DNA of 64,000 bases from Polychytrium aggregatum. Lineage: Eukaryota > Chytridiomycota > Chytridiomycetes > Polychytriales. Both the position numbers and the translations under genes were made by a program. The notes below the pieces were generated by a model, which did no database searches, was not told the origin of the DNA, and saw nothing but the letters and a program-made list of their open reading frames with translations. This document shows positions 1-12,200 of the stretch, one piece after another (within the stretch, counting starts at the first letter, position 1; every line of letters starts with the position of its first letter). The stretch spans positions 1,032,119 to 1,096,118 of the forward strand of contig NW_026516210.1 of assembly GCF_025602895.1 (NCBI RefSeq), in the 5' to 3' direction.

Positions 1-200
1 TGGTCACGAATCCATGGCGCAGATGTGTTCAAGGCGAATTGGATGCAGTTGCAAGCTTTTATTGACTTGCATGTTTGTCAATATCCAAGACAGGTGCCGC
101 CCTACCCGACACATTGGCCAGTTGCATTATCAGCAGAACCGCATGTCGCTTCCTGGACAGTTGCGTCCGTTGGAGTCGCTCTCGAGTCCGCTGTCGTCGT
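1..200. other. Downstream flank of the P5B ATPase gene
   Basis: This is sequence 3' of the stop codon of the P5B ATPase gene, which is on the - strand. I see no coding signal, RNA gene or repeat here. It probably holds the ATPase 3' UTR. Confidence 0.4.
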
Positions 201-3200
201 TCAAAACGACTTGTCGATTTCCATGACGTGGTCCGGACTGCTCTTGAGCCGGATGATGCCGCGGACCGAGCCCCGGCGATCCTTCTTTTGAGACTCGACT
301 TCTTGGTATCGGCGCTCGAGTTCGACGAGCTCCTCGCGCTCCCTCATCAGCGACGACACCACTTTGTCGACCACCACAAGCTCCCACACCACACTCGCCA
401 GCACGTTGAGCACAACCATGCCCCAGATCTTGAGACGAAAATTGAACGGCACTCCGGCGCGGAGGGAGAACACCTGGCGTAGTCCGTTGGCTCCTGGGGT
501 GTTGTCGTCCGCCAGGATCATGTACGACAGCAGCGCAAATAGCAGCAGCAAGTATCCCGAGTACATGGGGTTTGTCCAGAAGGGCCGACGGAACTTTGTG
601 GCGGCAGTGAAGGCCAAGGCGACGCTGGCAAACTGGACGTGTGCAAAGAGCCAGAGACTGGTGTTCTCGTATGTCGCAATCAGGATCCCGAGGAAGCTGA
701 TTTCGTTGGGCGAGATCGGGTAGCTGAGAGCAGAGGCAGGTTTCCGGATGAGGGTGCCGGCAGAAGTGTCAACAACTGGATCATGATCTGGTTGCGGCGG
801 TGAGCCCGTGGAGCCAACTGTGGGCGATTCCTGCCGCCTCGGCTGCCGAGCCGTCACGACCAAACAAGCTCGTCGTACGAGTGCACATACCATGGGTAGC
901 TGACGTTGGCTGGGCCGCCTGGGTTGAGGGGCTTCCAGTCGCTCCCCAGCTGAGACGATGCCGCCTTTGCTGAGCAGAACCACGGCTCCATAACCATGTC
1001 GCGCACAACATACATGAATATCCCCATGCAGATCGCAATCTGGCCCAGCAATGACGACAACACCCCGAGACTGAAGAGATCATCAGTCGGACGCTCGATC
1101 GTGAAGCGGTGTGCTGGCCCAGTGTAAAGCATCAGCAGCGCCAGCAAGAACACGATCACCATGTCGTCAAAGAGGAACTGGTTGTTGGATATGGCGGTCG
1201 AGAACTGATAGAGCGTCGCGGTAATCATCACTTGGATCAAGGGATACATGGTCATGTACTTTGCAGCGTTGTCGTCGCCGCACCGGAAGAGCAAACAATG
1301 TCAGCCTGGATGGATTCGGTCGTTGTCGGGTCTCCCATGTTCTGTTCCGGTGCGCTGACGGATCTGCTCACTCACCTTGAAAGCAGTCAATGATGTCTCG
1401 AGTGCACAGCGCCCCTCGGCAAGCAGCAGCGGCAGGTCTGAGATGGACTTTTTGGCCGATGTAAACGGAGCAATGATGGACGCTGTCGCCGCCACACCGA
1501 GCAGAATCAGCATAGATGGTGGATTTGCGGTGCAGCGATGCAAGATCCATCCGAGTCTGGCAGCAGCCTACCTTCGGCGCTCGAAAGTGCCAGTCCAACA
1601 TGAGCAGCTTTGAGGGCACCGCAGTCGTTCGTGCCTGTGGACCAATGAGGGAGTAGTTCATAGTCAGATTCGATCCCGCGTCCTCCGCTGTCACGCTGTC
1701 ACGCTGTTATATGATGCAGAGTCGGCTGTTTGGTGTCTGCTGGGCTGTTCATGCGGTACCGACCATCGCCGCACATGGCCACATAGCGTCCTAGTTTCAT
1801 CAGCCGCTCCACGATCCAGGTCTTGTGGTTTGGATTAGTACGAGCAAAGACCGAGGTCCGGGTGATGATCATGTCGATGAACGGCTTTTCATAGCACGAG
1901 ATCAAGTGCTCGAGGGCGTCGCCTACAATTGCCAGCTCGACGTTGTCACTGAGGATATGCGGAAGGTCCTCGATCGGAAAGTCGATCTTGGGCATCTCGA
2001 CATGTTTCTTGTCCACCAGCGCGTCCAGATTGGCCGCCGACTCAAAGAGAGAGTCGACACGGGTGAGCTCTGAGAACCGGAGACCCTCCTTGGTCTTCTC
2101 GATCAGCAGAATCCGGGTGGCCAGTCGCAACTCGCGGGCAACGTTTATGGCTGTCAGGACATTATCGCCCGTGCTGGGGAGCATCGGTAAGTCGGGCAAA
2201 ACAGACAAGCCGAATCAGAAAGAGTGGCATGATCGTGACTGCATTGGATTGCATGTGTGCATTGGATTGTATGTGCATTGGATTGCATAGGTGCATTGGA
2301 TTGCATGTGTGAATCTGGCCTCAGCAAACCCAGCCGCTGCGGTGCATACGACGCGGCACGCTTAGGCTTACATGATGATCGACCGTATCCTGGCGGCAGT
2401 GAGCGTTTCGACGACGACAACACTCTCTGGCTTGACTGGGTTTTCCATGATGATGAATCCCTGGAACTGCGCGCCCTCGTCGACCTGGTCTCGCTTGATG
2501 TTGGAAAGGGCATCGGCGGTCAAGTTGCGGAGCGACAATTTGGTGCTCATGTCGGTGCTGGCACAGGCCAGCACGTAGTATCCCTGCGACGAGTAGCTCT
2601 TGAAGACTTCCTCAAAGTTGTCTGGGATGCTGCTTGGGTTGCAAATGTCTCGGATTGCCTCGGGCGAGCCCTTGATTAGACCCAATGGAATGTTCTCTGC
2701 CGTCAGGGCAATCACAGAGCTTCGTTGGACGTGCGCATCAAACAGGAACCTCTTGATGATTCGGAGGGACCTTTCTCCTGTCCTCGTCCCCGGAATCAAA
2801 TTGAGCAGGATGGGAATGTCCTCCCCGATGGTGATGTCCTGGTCCGGGTGCAGAGTCCACCCCGATGCCGAGAACATTTCCTGATCGACGACGTGGCCGG
2901 CCATGGCCCCGCCGACTGGTTGGAGACTGTGGCAGGCCGCCACGACCTTCTCGAGAAGCGATTCGGGGGGCGCCTGTCTGAAGAACTTGCTGAACGCTCC
3001 ACCGCGGGTGCTCGGGACGCAGCCCTTCCATCTCAGCGACGATGTGGTCAATGTGCCAGTCTTATCCCAGCACATAAGATCGATTCTACCTGTGGCAGGA
3101 AAGAGCAGGCATTAACACATGTCTCGTCACACTTGGTTCGCTTTCTGTATCAGTGCGATTTCGACTCGTCGCTGACCTGCACAGTTGATTCGCTCTGGAT

Positions 3201-5231
3201 TGATGCAGTGGATTTTTTGCTTCTTGAGCCGCGCAAGCGAGAATCCTGTGCCGATGGTAAGAACTAGTGGCAGCGAAGGCGGCACTATAGGAGCAGGCGA
3301 GGATTGGCAGGGTGTTAGAGCGCCATCAAGCGCAGATCAACACCATTGCTGCGATCGCATTGCTTGGATCTGCTCGTGTCGAATATGAGGCTACTAAGCA
3401 GCTTTGCAAGATCCAGGTCGCTCGATACAAACCAGCGATCGTGATGAGATCCAAGGCCGAGAGGAGCACACTGCCGAACTTGAGGTTGGTGTAGAAGCTG
3501 TAGCCGTTGCAGAGCACAGGTCAGCGATGGTGCTACATCAGTCAACGGCCCAGCGATCCAGCGATTCAGCGACCCAATGAGGCATCATACTCGTGCAGCA
3601 GGCTGCACTTGCCCTGTTATCATGCGGTGGCTGAACGCCAGGACGGCAACGATTGCCATGATGAGAAGGTACTTGTACGAATCCGTCTGGAACTTGAACT
3701 TGACCAGCGGCGGGAATATGATGGATCGAAAGAGCTCGCCCTTGGACGAAGAGAACCCGGTCGAGACAACAATGCCGATGGTCGAGTGCTCGAGTGAGAA
3801 TGGCTCGGGGTGGTGCTGATGTATCTTTGCTTCGACCATAGTCGAGCCTCCAAACAGAGTGTGGCCGCGGTTGCGCTCGGCCCCGTAAGAGGTGCCCTTC
3901 ACAATCGGAGTCTTGACAACGGCGGCGGCCTCGCCGGTCAGGGAAGATTCGTCGACGGTGCACTCGCCCTGAATCAGCACCATGTCGCAGACGATCTGCT
4001 TGCCGGATTCCTTGTCAAGAATGACGGCGTCGCCGACCACCAGGTCCTGGGCATTGACTGTGCACAGAGTCGAGTCTCGAATGATGGTGCATTTCTGATC
4101 GACCCGAGTGAGTGCTCGGAGGGCATCCATGTTGGTTTTGGTGCTGTACACCTCCGAGATCAGGGATCCGGCACTCATGGTCATGATGACAATGCCGAAT
4201 GTGTAGTAAGCCTCGTACACCCCTAATGCACGCGACAGAGCAAAGGTTTGCATCAACGACGGTGATTTAGTTCAGCTGACAGAAGCGCACAAGTGTGGAA
4301 TGCAAAGTGTCCAGGTCGACAAATACTCTTTGCTGCTCTCTGTATCCACACACTTGGGAAAGCAGATATCCGCGGCCTCCTCAGAGAGATCCACGTGTTG
4401 ATCTCGGTGAGGTTGCCAGCAGGGACGTCCTTCGGCTTGGACGCAATCATGCCACAGTGTGCGTTTTCGGGTGAGTCTCCTCGCGCTCGCACAAGGACAT
4501 ACAGATGAGTGTCGAGAACACTTGGAAGGCGTAGAATGGGTGCATGATCTTCTCCATGAGGATCGACAGGACCGGCGGCGAGTCGATTGAGATTTCGTTG
4601 ACTCCGAAGCGGAGCAGAAGGGATGCAGCGATGCTCGAGCTCAGGCCATATTTGAACGGAAAGATTTCGTCTGTAGCTGTTGGAAGCCTGGTGGTTTGGC
4701 GCTGGATGGGGATGTTCGGTCGCGCCGGTCCGGGGCCAGAATCGGTGCGCATTCAGGAACGAGACAAAGTGAGCCTCTCGGACCGACAGGACTGCCAACC
4801 CATCCGAGTGTAGATGCCTTGCCTCAGAGAAGTCGTGCGAATCTCACCTCAAAGGACAAGCCCTCGTACGAGTAAAAGTAGCGCTGCTTGCGGAACTCAA
4901 ACATCATGATGCCGTCGTACGAGTGCTCGATCTTGGCTTCGAAGCTCTGCCCATCCAGGCCCACGATCAGGGCCACGTCTGCGGCCTGCCACGATGCGGC
5001 TCGGGTCCGGGCCAGGTGCGTCCAGATCCATATCTTGTACTGAGCCACCAGCGGAACGATGCCGACGGTCAAAACTGAGGCAAGAATATAGAGTAGCAGG
5101 CCAGAGACGGAGTACTTCCAGGCCGATATAGATAGGAATTCCGCTGGCAGCTGATGCGGTGTCAGCAGCGCCTTGATGTGCGGGGGACACTGCGAGCGGG
5201 CCCTCTCGATAGCGAGGTTGGAGCGATCCAT
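201..5231 (-). CDS. P5B-type cation/polyamine-transporting ATPase (ATP13A2/Ypk9-like)
   Basis: P-type ATPase of the P5B subfamily; characterised relatives (ATP13A2, Ypk9) sit in late endosomal, lysosomal or vacuolar membranes and export polyamines. Eleven exons on the - strand: 5231-4848, 4701-4503, 4222-3613, 3497-3433, 3284-3177, 3089-2372, 2173-1764, 1634-1572, 1482-1376, 1258-891, 723-201. They sum to 3555 nt (1184 aa) and all phases close. Seen: the N-terminal hydrophobic hairpin typical of P5B, actuator motif SSLTGE, transmembrane helix 4 motif VPPSLP (P5B proteins have PPxLP, P5A have PP[DE]LP), phosphorylation motif DKTGTLT, TGDN and GDGTNDCGALKAA in the P domain, and C-terminal membrane segments followed by a charged tail. 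The intron after exon 3 appears to use a GC donor (GCAAGT). The ATG at 5231 is the first in frame before the membrane hairpin. Substrate is inferred from the family. Least certain: the start of exon 2 and the 891/723 junction. Confidence 0.9.
2241..2307. repeat. Short tandem repeat in a P5B ATPase intron
   Basis: Roughly four imperfect copies of a 16-18 bp unit built on GCATTGGATTGCATGT, lying wholly inside the intron between exons 6 and 7 (2174-2371). Probably neutral replication slippage. Confidence 0.75.
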
Positions 5232-6227
5232 AGCGAGGCAATAGCGAGGATGGGCTTTGCACCAAGTCCAGAGCGAGTCGAGTGTTCAACAGATGCCAAG
5301 TAGACAGATGCGTGCGCTCGGGCGGGTGAGAGATCTACGGCGGAGTGGCCTTGCAGGGGGGTCAGTTGGAGCGATGTCGGCCCTGTCGATCTGTGTCGGC
5401 AGGCGAAGTGCGCTGTTATATGGCAATCGGAGGCATCAGCTGCGTGGATCCAGGGACAAACAATCTCGTCCGCAGAGTATTGTTTGCCCCCGAGCGTTCT
5501 GAATGGAACGAGGCTCAATCATGATACAACGGCAAAGCCAACAAACGCCCCCGGCAATGCCTTGCAAACAATCGCAACTAAAGCGAGGACCAGCGGCTCC
5601 AGCCGATTGCTCAGCACGTCCGGCTGCCGGAGCGATGCTCGATGGCATGGTGTGGCCATGATGAGGCTCGTCCGGCAGCGGACGGGACTGGATGAGACTG
5701 GATGAGACTGGATGAGACTGGATGAGGCTCGGGTATTGGGGAGAGCTTGGTGGCCGCCCGAGTGATGTGCCGAGCGGATGCTCAAGCCGTGGGAATTGGT
5801 GTGCGATGATCGGAGCGTTTTGACGACACTTCCAGACTGGCAGTTTGTTTGTCCCATTCTCCGAGCCAACCAAACATCCGCCACCGCCCCATGCTCCAGC
5901 AACATTGTCGATGGCCAGGGTGGCGAGAGCATGTCGAGCTCGGCTTGCCCATCCAAGAACCATATCATGCTCGGCATCGGCGCAACATCGACTGACTCTG
6001 CTGCCCTCGCTGTCCCTGCCATCCGAATCACACCCGGCCACATCCGCTCGCTGGGATTGAGGGACTCCATCGGCCAATGTGCTGATCCCTCGATCTGACG
6101 ACAGCGCATCGCGCGGGTTTTCTCGGCCCTCGGTTGCCCTGGCCGCTGCCTTTCTGCCTGTGATATCGCCTCTTGCTTGCTTGCTTGCTCGGTTTCGCTT
6201 CGTCTGTCGCGAGCGATTGTCGACGAT
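5232..6227. promoter_or_regulatory. Divergent promoter region between P5B ATPase and RalGAP-like genes
   Basis: About 1 kb separating two head-to-head start codons, so it must hold the promoters of both genes. On the - strand an AT-rich ATATAACA element lies near 5415-5422, a weak TATA candidate for the ATPase. A 10-bp tandem repeat (GATGAGACTG) is at 5691-5730. Open frames here are short and show no recognisable protein. Confidence 0.5.
5691..5730. repeat. 10-bp tandem repeat, about four copies
   Basis: Consecutive copies of GATGAGACTG, the last degenerating into GATGAGGCTC. It sits in the intergenic region between divergent genes. Confidence 0.85.
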
Positions 6228-9200
6228 ATGTTTCTGGACCGGATAGCCGAGCTGGGCCTGCTGCCGCGCGACCCAAGTGAGTGCGCATATCTGCGCTTCG
6301 GTTCAGATATAGGCAATGAAACGAGCATCCACTATATTCTGGGCCGCTCAGGCAATCCTCCTCGCTAATCGCTGCTGGACAATCTCTCGATCCCTACCAA
6401 CCGCATCGCTGGATCTGCGCCTCGACCGCAACAGAAAAATCGGTACTCTCGCGCTTCCCGCTGGCCGTTCGGAAGAAGCTCGTCCACGAAGTCAGCCAAT
6501 GCCTGCTCCCAAACCAAAACCTCGTCGCGGAGCCGCAAAACCTGCTGACCTCTCCCACCCATGTGCGCTGGGTGATGGAGATTGTCGGCCAGGGCTTTGC
6601 GCTGCCTATCGAGGACTTTCTCGTGATCCAAAGCACAATCTCGGTGTACTCGAACTGGCTGCTTGAGGAAGACAGCCTCCCTGTCGCGATGAAGCAGATC
6701 GAGGACGACCAGATTCGACAGAACTTTTGGCAGGTGAGTCTGTGCCTGTCGCGAAGGGCGCATTCAACTTCCGAGACGACCAGTTCGACCACAATGCTTC
6801 GAGTCGGACTGCACGGATACTGGCAGAGTCGCATAATTCGATGACGGCGCTCAGGCACATGAAAGGATGTGCACATTCGGACGAATCCCGTGGAGACTCG
6901 ACACGACGGCCTCTGCTCCAAGCGCTGGGTGACCGTCTCAATTGCAGCCATCACCGTCGCATCGTGTGCTCTGAAGAATTGCTGACATGCAGTGCCTTTG
7001 CGTGCCCCTGCAGTCCATCTTCTCGCATTTCTCGCTGCTCTTTGAACCCCGAACGCACTGTGAGCTCCCAAACAACTCCAAGATCGAGGACTTTAACGTC
7101 TCGGCGATCCAGGTCGAGCTTTGTCGCACTATCCTCAAGGTGCTGGCGATCTTTGGTCGTCAATCGGGCCACGCGTTCTCGGAGGCAACCTGGATCCTGC
7201 TGCTGAAAGTGCTTCTGGGCATGTGCGACCGGCTGCTGAGCGAGCCGCTCGCCCGCAAAGACAGCAAGCGCAAGATTGTGAGCAGTGGGCCAAAGTCCGA
7301 CAAACTCGCCCTTGTTGTCGAGGAAGAGGCTGGCCCCATCATGGGCGACTGCCTGTGCAAGCACCTGGTCCGGGTAGGTTGCGAGAGTGAGCAGCCAGAG
7401 TGGTGGTAATATGGGCGTGTGTGGTTGGGATGTGGGTAGGTGCTTCGGTACATGCACCAGATGCGGGCCGATGCGTCGAGGTGTGCGCTGGATAAGGATG
7501 GATGCGCATCCAGCGCCGGAATGTGCGTCTGGATGTGTGTCCATCAGCAGAACGAGTCACGACTGGCGATAGTGATCCATGATCCAGCTCCTATGCCATC
7601 GAGAACAACATCGATCGGGGATCCGCTGGTGGGTCTATGGCACTGAAGACGGATGCCTGCTCATGCCGTAACGGTGCTTCTAGGTGACGATCGAGCTGTG
7701 GCTGAGATCAAAGATAACCAAGATTGAGATGTGGGACTATTTGAAGGCAAGTGGAACGCTCTCTGCACAGAATCCCCTCCTGACCGACTCGGCGGCATGT
7801 TCGGCGTCCCGTTTCAACCCGGCTGCCTTCCAGTCTGCAGTTCTGATCCCTCCCTTCACCAACTCATTCAACAAACAGAAATTTTTCAGCCGATGGACGC
7901 ATAGGCTGGATGTGGTCACCCAGTGGAATGCCACGATACTGGCGCTATCCCGGAGAGTGATCGGCCAGCTTTACGGGCCACCAGAAGGCGCCGAGCGGGT
8001 GATCATCTATGTGTACGGACTCGTTGTGCACTTGGAGTGGCGGCTTGGGGCACAGTGTGGCCGCGGCGGTACAAACGAGGCTGAGATGGCGTCAGCGGCA
8101 AGGAGGTTCATCATCATCGTCGTCGTCGTCTCACGAGGGCTTGCTTTGCCGTCATCACCCGCAGCGACGGATACACGATCGATCTGGATCTGCCTCCCAA
8201 GTTTGTGGTTTACGCCTGGCACCAGATGATATGTGAGTGCCGAGGCTGGAGCTGGCGACTGCTGAGGGCTTGAAAGTATACTTGCTCTGTTCGTCTGTCA
8301 TGAATGTTTTGAATCTGGGATATCATCGGTTTGGCGGAAGCAAGCATAGCGATGCAATCGCGAACAGCTTGGGCTATCACAGCTGGCTAACGTTTGGGAT
8401 GTGATACTTATGCGTGCTGTAACCCACACCAGATATGATTGGCAATCCAAATATGCTGCCATTTCGCAACTTTGAGGAAGCCATCAGGGTAAGCTCCGCA
8501 GTCGATGCCCGCAGACCACCAGCACTTGCGGATGGAGGTGAGGGGCGGAAATGGCACCAACCGAAGAGGGTCTGGCTTGCATCTATCAGGGCATCTCCAA
8601 GGTGGTTGGCGAGTTTCACGCCATCGGGATCGAGACGGACAGCGTGAAGTTGATGAATGCCACGGTGCCGGATGGAAATACTCTGTTGCACATGTTTGGA
8701 TCGTGGCTGTTCGAAGCAACGACGAAGCAGCAGTCTGAGTAAGTGAGCCTGCTGGGATGCGACAGCCCGGCAATCAAGCACAAACAGCAGCCTAGTGATG
8801 AGGCAGAGCAATTGCTCTATACAAGCGACCGTGCTTCTGGATGAGTGACCGTGCTTGCTCGATGCCGCAGATTCAACAAAGGCAAAGCCATAGCCTTTGA
8901 GATCTTGTGTCGCATTGTCTGCCAACCGCAGCGACGCAACTTGTTTCTGCAGCTCTACTTGGATCGCTTCTACCACTGTTTGATACATGTACGGCATCAC
9001 GGATCTGTGCTACGCTGAGCAGCTCCTTCCTCTGCCTGCTCGAAGCAAGCCAGCTGTTTCTGCTCGACAAAGCCGTGCTCTCTCTCACCTTCACTTCAGT
9101 GTGTGTCGCCTCGACTCGCTAATGCTTCTGTTCTGGCCAATCTCGCCTGGGTTCCTTCCTCTGTCCACAGGGTCTGCAAAGCGACCCGTTCTCAGTGACG

Positions 9201-12200
9201 GCGATTCTGCTGAATATGCCGACATTCTATATCCGCGAGCTCAACGGTGCACTGATGACCATCCCACACATGATCGTGGCAATTCGCCGTGTGCTTCCGA
9301 TGCTGCAGACCGGGTTCGACCTTCCCGCCGACGATCTGCGCACGGCGGCACTCAAGATCATGGGCACCATCACCCCGTTCCTCAGCCACTTTGAGGCCAT
9401 CAGCGTTCCGCCGCCGATCTGGGCCCAGGTCAAGTTTGCGACACTCGCTCAAGACGAGCCGTCTAAACAGGTGCGGCTTGGGTGATGACTCATCGGATGG
9501 AGCTGCGAGAGAGCGGCGCCTCTGTAATGGGATTGGTGTCGGCTGGCTTCCACACCTCAGCCCACAAAGCGTTCGATGATTCGAAACGGTTGATTCTATC
9601 TGTAACACAGAGGATTGCCAAGATCCATGCGCTGTACGGCGTGAACGACGTCACACAGCAACTGTTGCTTCTAGTTCAACAGACGGCAGCAGATCGATCA
9701 CAATCGATGGAGTTTCGACTGGTAACGATATTCACTTTGTGTGAATTGGCGCTTTGGCAACGCTGCTCTCCATGATTGGTTCTGCGGGTGCTTTGTCTGT
9801 GTTGTGGTGAAACAGCTCGCGACTCAGCCAAAGAATTTGACTGACATGTTGGTTTCTCGGCCGGTGGTGGTGGTGGTGGTGATGGTGGGGAACGTGAACC
9901 GGGGGCTCTGGATGTGGATGACAGCTCAAGTGCGATGTCCTCGACATTCTCATCTCAACCATGATGATCGAGACCTTTGCCCCGAACTGCAAGTACGCGA
10001 TTCACCTCCTGACGTGTTTTGCGCTCGAAGAAGGCGAGTTCTGTCCGGGCCTTCCTGCCTTCATTATCAAGCACATCCACGAAAAGGTAGTGTAGAGAGG
10101 ATTGCGAGTCATGCAAAGTGATATGTGTGTGTGCGAGATCGAGATGGAGCGAGGGAGTGCTGGTGAGAGAGGGAGATGCCGAAGGGGGTCGATCAGACGA
10201 GTGTGGGATTTGGACTCTGACCGGACCTCAACTGTGCAGGCGTGCACCGGCGTCTGCAACTCGGAAGTGGTATTGTACTCGTTCGACGCCCTTCTGCAGC
10301 TAGGAAACTTGTACAAGCACGTCATTCGAGATAATCCGGTAAGGGGCGTGTGGTGTCTGCCTGAATACTGGCTACGCGCGAGCTGTGAGCTGTGAGCTGC
10401 GTGCTGGACGAGTAAGAGCTGAGTGCTGGCTGCGTGCCTACAATGAACCGCTGACACTGAACCAAACATCGCGGCTAGGGTTGTCCAAGGGAACTGGTCC
10501 TGGCGCTCTGTCGACTGATTGAGATCTTGCTTATGGAAGACAATACAGTGGTAGGTGAAATCGTCCTGGTCGAGCCCGGCAGTATCGAGTCGTAGTGTCC
10601 TTGGTAATGCCTCCACTCACTCACTCACTCACTCACTCGTGTACCGGTGCAGGCCTACCAAGTGGTCATCTCGCGAGCGTACGACTGCATGATCCGATGG
10701 GTTTTGCTCGGCGAGTGGTTTCTGAACGACAAGACCGTGACCAAGGTGGTGATCGGGACGCTCTGTCGAGGCATCGGCCTCCTCGATCGCGATGACGAGT
10801 TCTCAACCGTCATTCAGACCGCGACAGCGGCAGCAGCCCCCTCGACGACGGCAGCGGTGACGCTTGGAGCCCCGGCTGCATCTACAGCTGCGACTGCAAC
10901 AGCGTCCGCGGCTGCCTCTACCTCGCCGTCGACGCCGATCCTGGCCTCTGCCAATGCCGTGATAGCATCGATCCCCATCTACGAAAAAGTCCCGGCCATC
11001 GTGGCCTCGATCGAGCGCAGCCTCGACAAGAAGAAGAATAACCGCACTGGCACCAAGCTCTTCCAGAAAAAGACGGCGCCTTCCTCGACCGGGGTCAGCA
11101 CTGGCACGACGGACGGCGGCTTGGGCTTGCCCACCTTTGCCACGCTCTCGGCCGAGATGATGATCAAGGGCGCAGCCGAGGCGGCACTGGTGCAGCTGGC
11201 CAACCACTTGAACAACTTTCCGCCCGTGAACGAAACGACAGGCGTCAGCCGGATCAGCACCCTGTGGAACGAGGAGGCCGAGGTCAAGCGCATGCTATCG
11301 GAGCGGGACAAGCTGCTCGGCCCACGGCCCAGGATCCAGCCCGTCAGTGGCGAGGCCGAAGGGCCGACCCAGGATCTCGTTCTCAGGAACGGTATTGCCC
11401 TCTCGGAGTACAGGCGGTTCCTGAGGTACTATGCATACGACCATAGAGTGATTCTCTGTGTCGTTGAGCGCCCCCCGTGGGCCTACCAACAGCCTGGCGA
11501 CCATGGCGACATGCAACTCGAGCCATTCCACCGAAAGGAACAAGACAGCTCCGCCGAGCCCGACGGGCAGGCGACAGACGAAGCCAACCGGTGGAAGCAG
11601 GACAAATGTCTCCCGGAGCTGACGATTCTGATCCGAGACTCGAGCGGCAAGTACTCGTGGAAATCTCGGCTGGAGTACCTCGATGAGAAAGCGCTGGCGC
11701 TGCTGGCGCCCGAAAAGCCTGAGAAGCCCGAGGATGTCTTGGCCTCGTCCGAGCTGTTCGATGAACTCGAGCACGACTCGTACCACTTCATCCCCACTGA
11801 GCTGCCGTACAGCCCAAACAACTGCACCATCGAGAGAGCCGTGGCGGTGAACGAGGCATCCATACCGGATATCGAGACGCTCTTTGACGAGAGCGCCGAG
11901 ATCAAAGAGGCATACAACGCGTATCACCAAAAGACGCAAGAGTTTACAGAGAAGGAGCGGGGATGGCGAACGGAGATTCTGCAGAGGTAGGTGATGGAAA
12001 TGGAGGGACAGCCGCTCCAGCGAGTCGCCCCGATTCGAATAGGCAGAGTGACTCAAGCACGCGGTGCAGATGGGGAGCCGAGTACGGACGATGTCGATGG
12101 AAGATGCGGATCAAGGGATGGCTGTTGTAGTCGTGGCTGGTTGTATGTCACGGTCAAGCAGCGACAATTTCGGCTGATTCTGCTGTCACAACTGTCCATC

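Noticed and set aside
8989-9170. An extra RalGAP-like exon in this interval
   Set aside because: Phases do not fit any GT/AG pair that would include it, while direct joining of 8988 to 9171 restores the family sequence.
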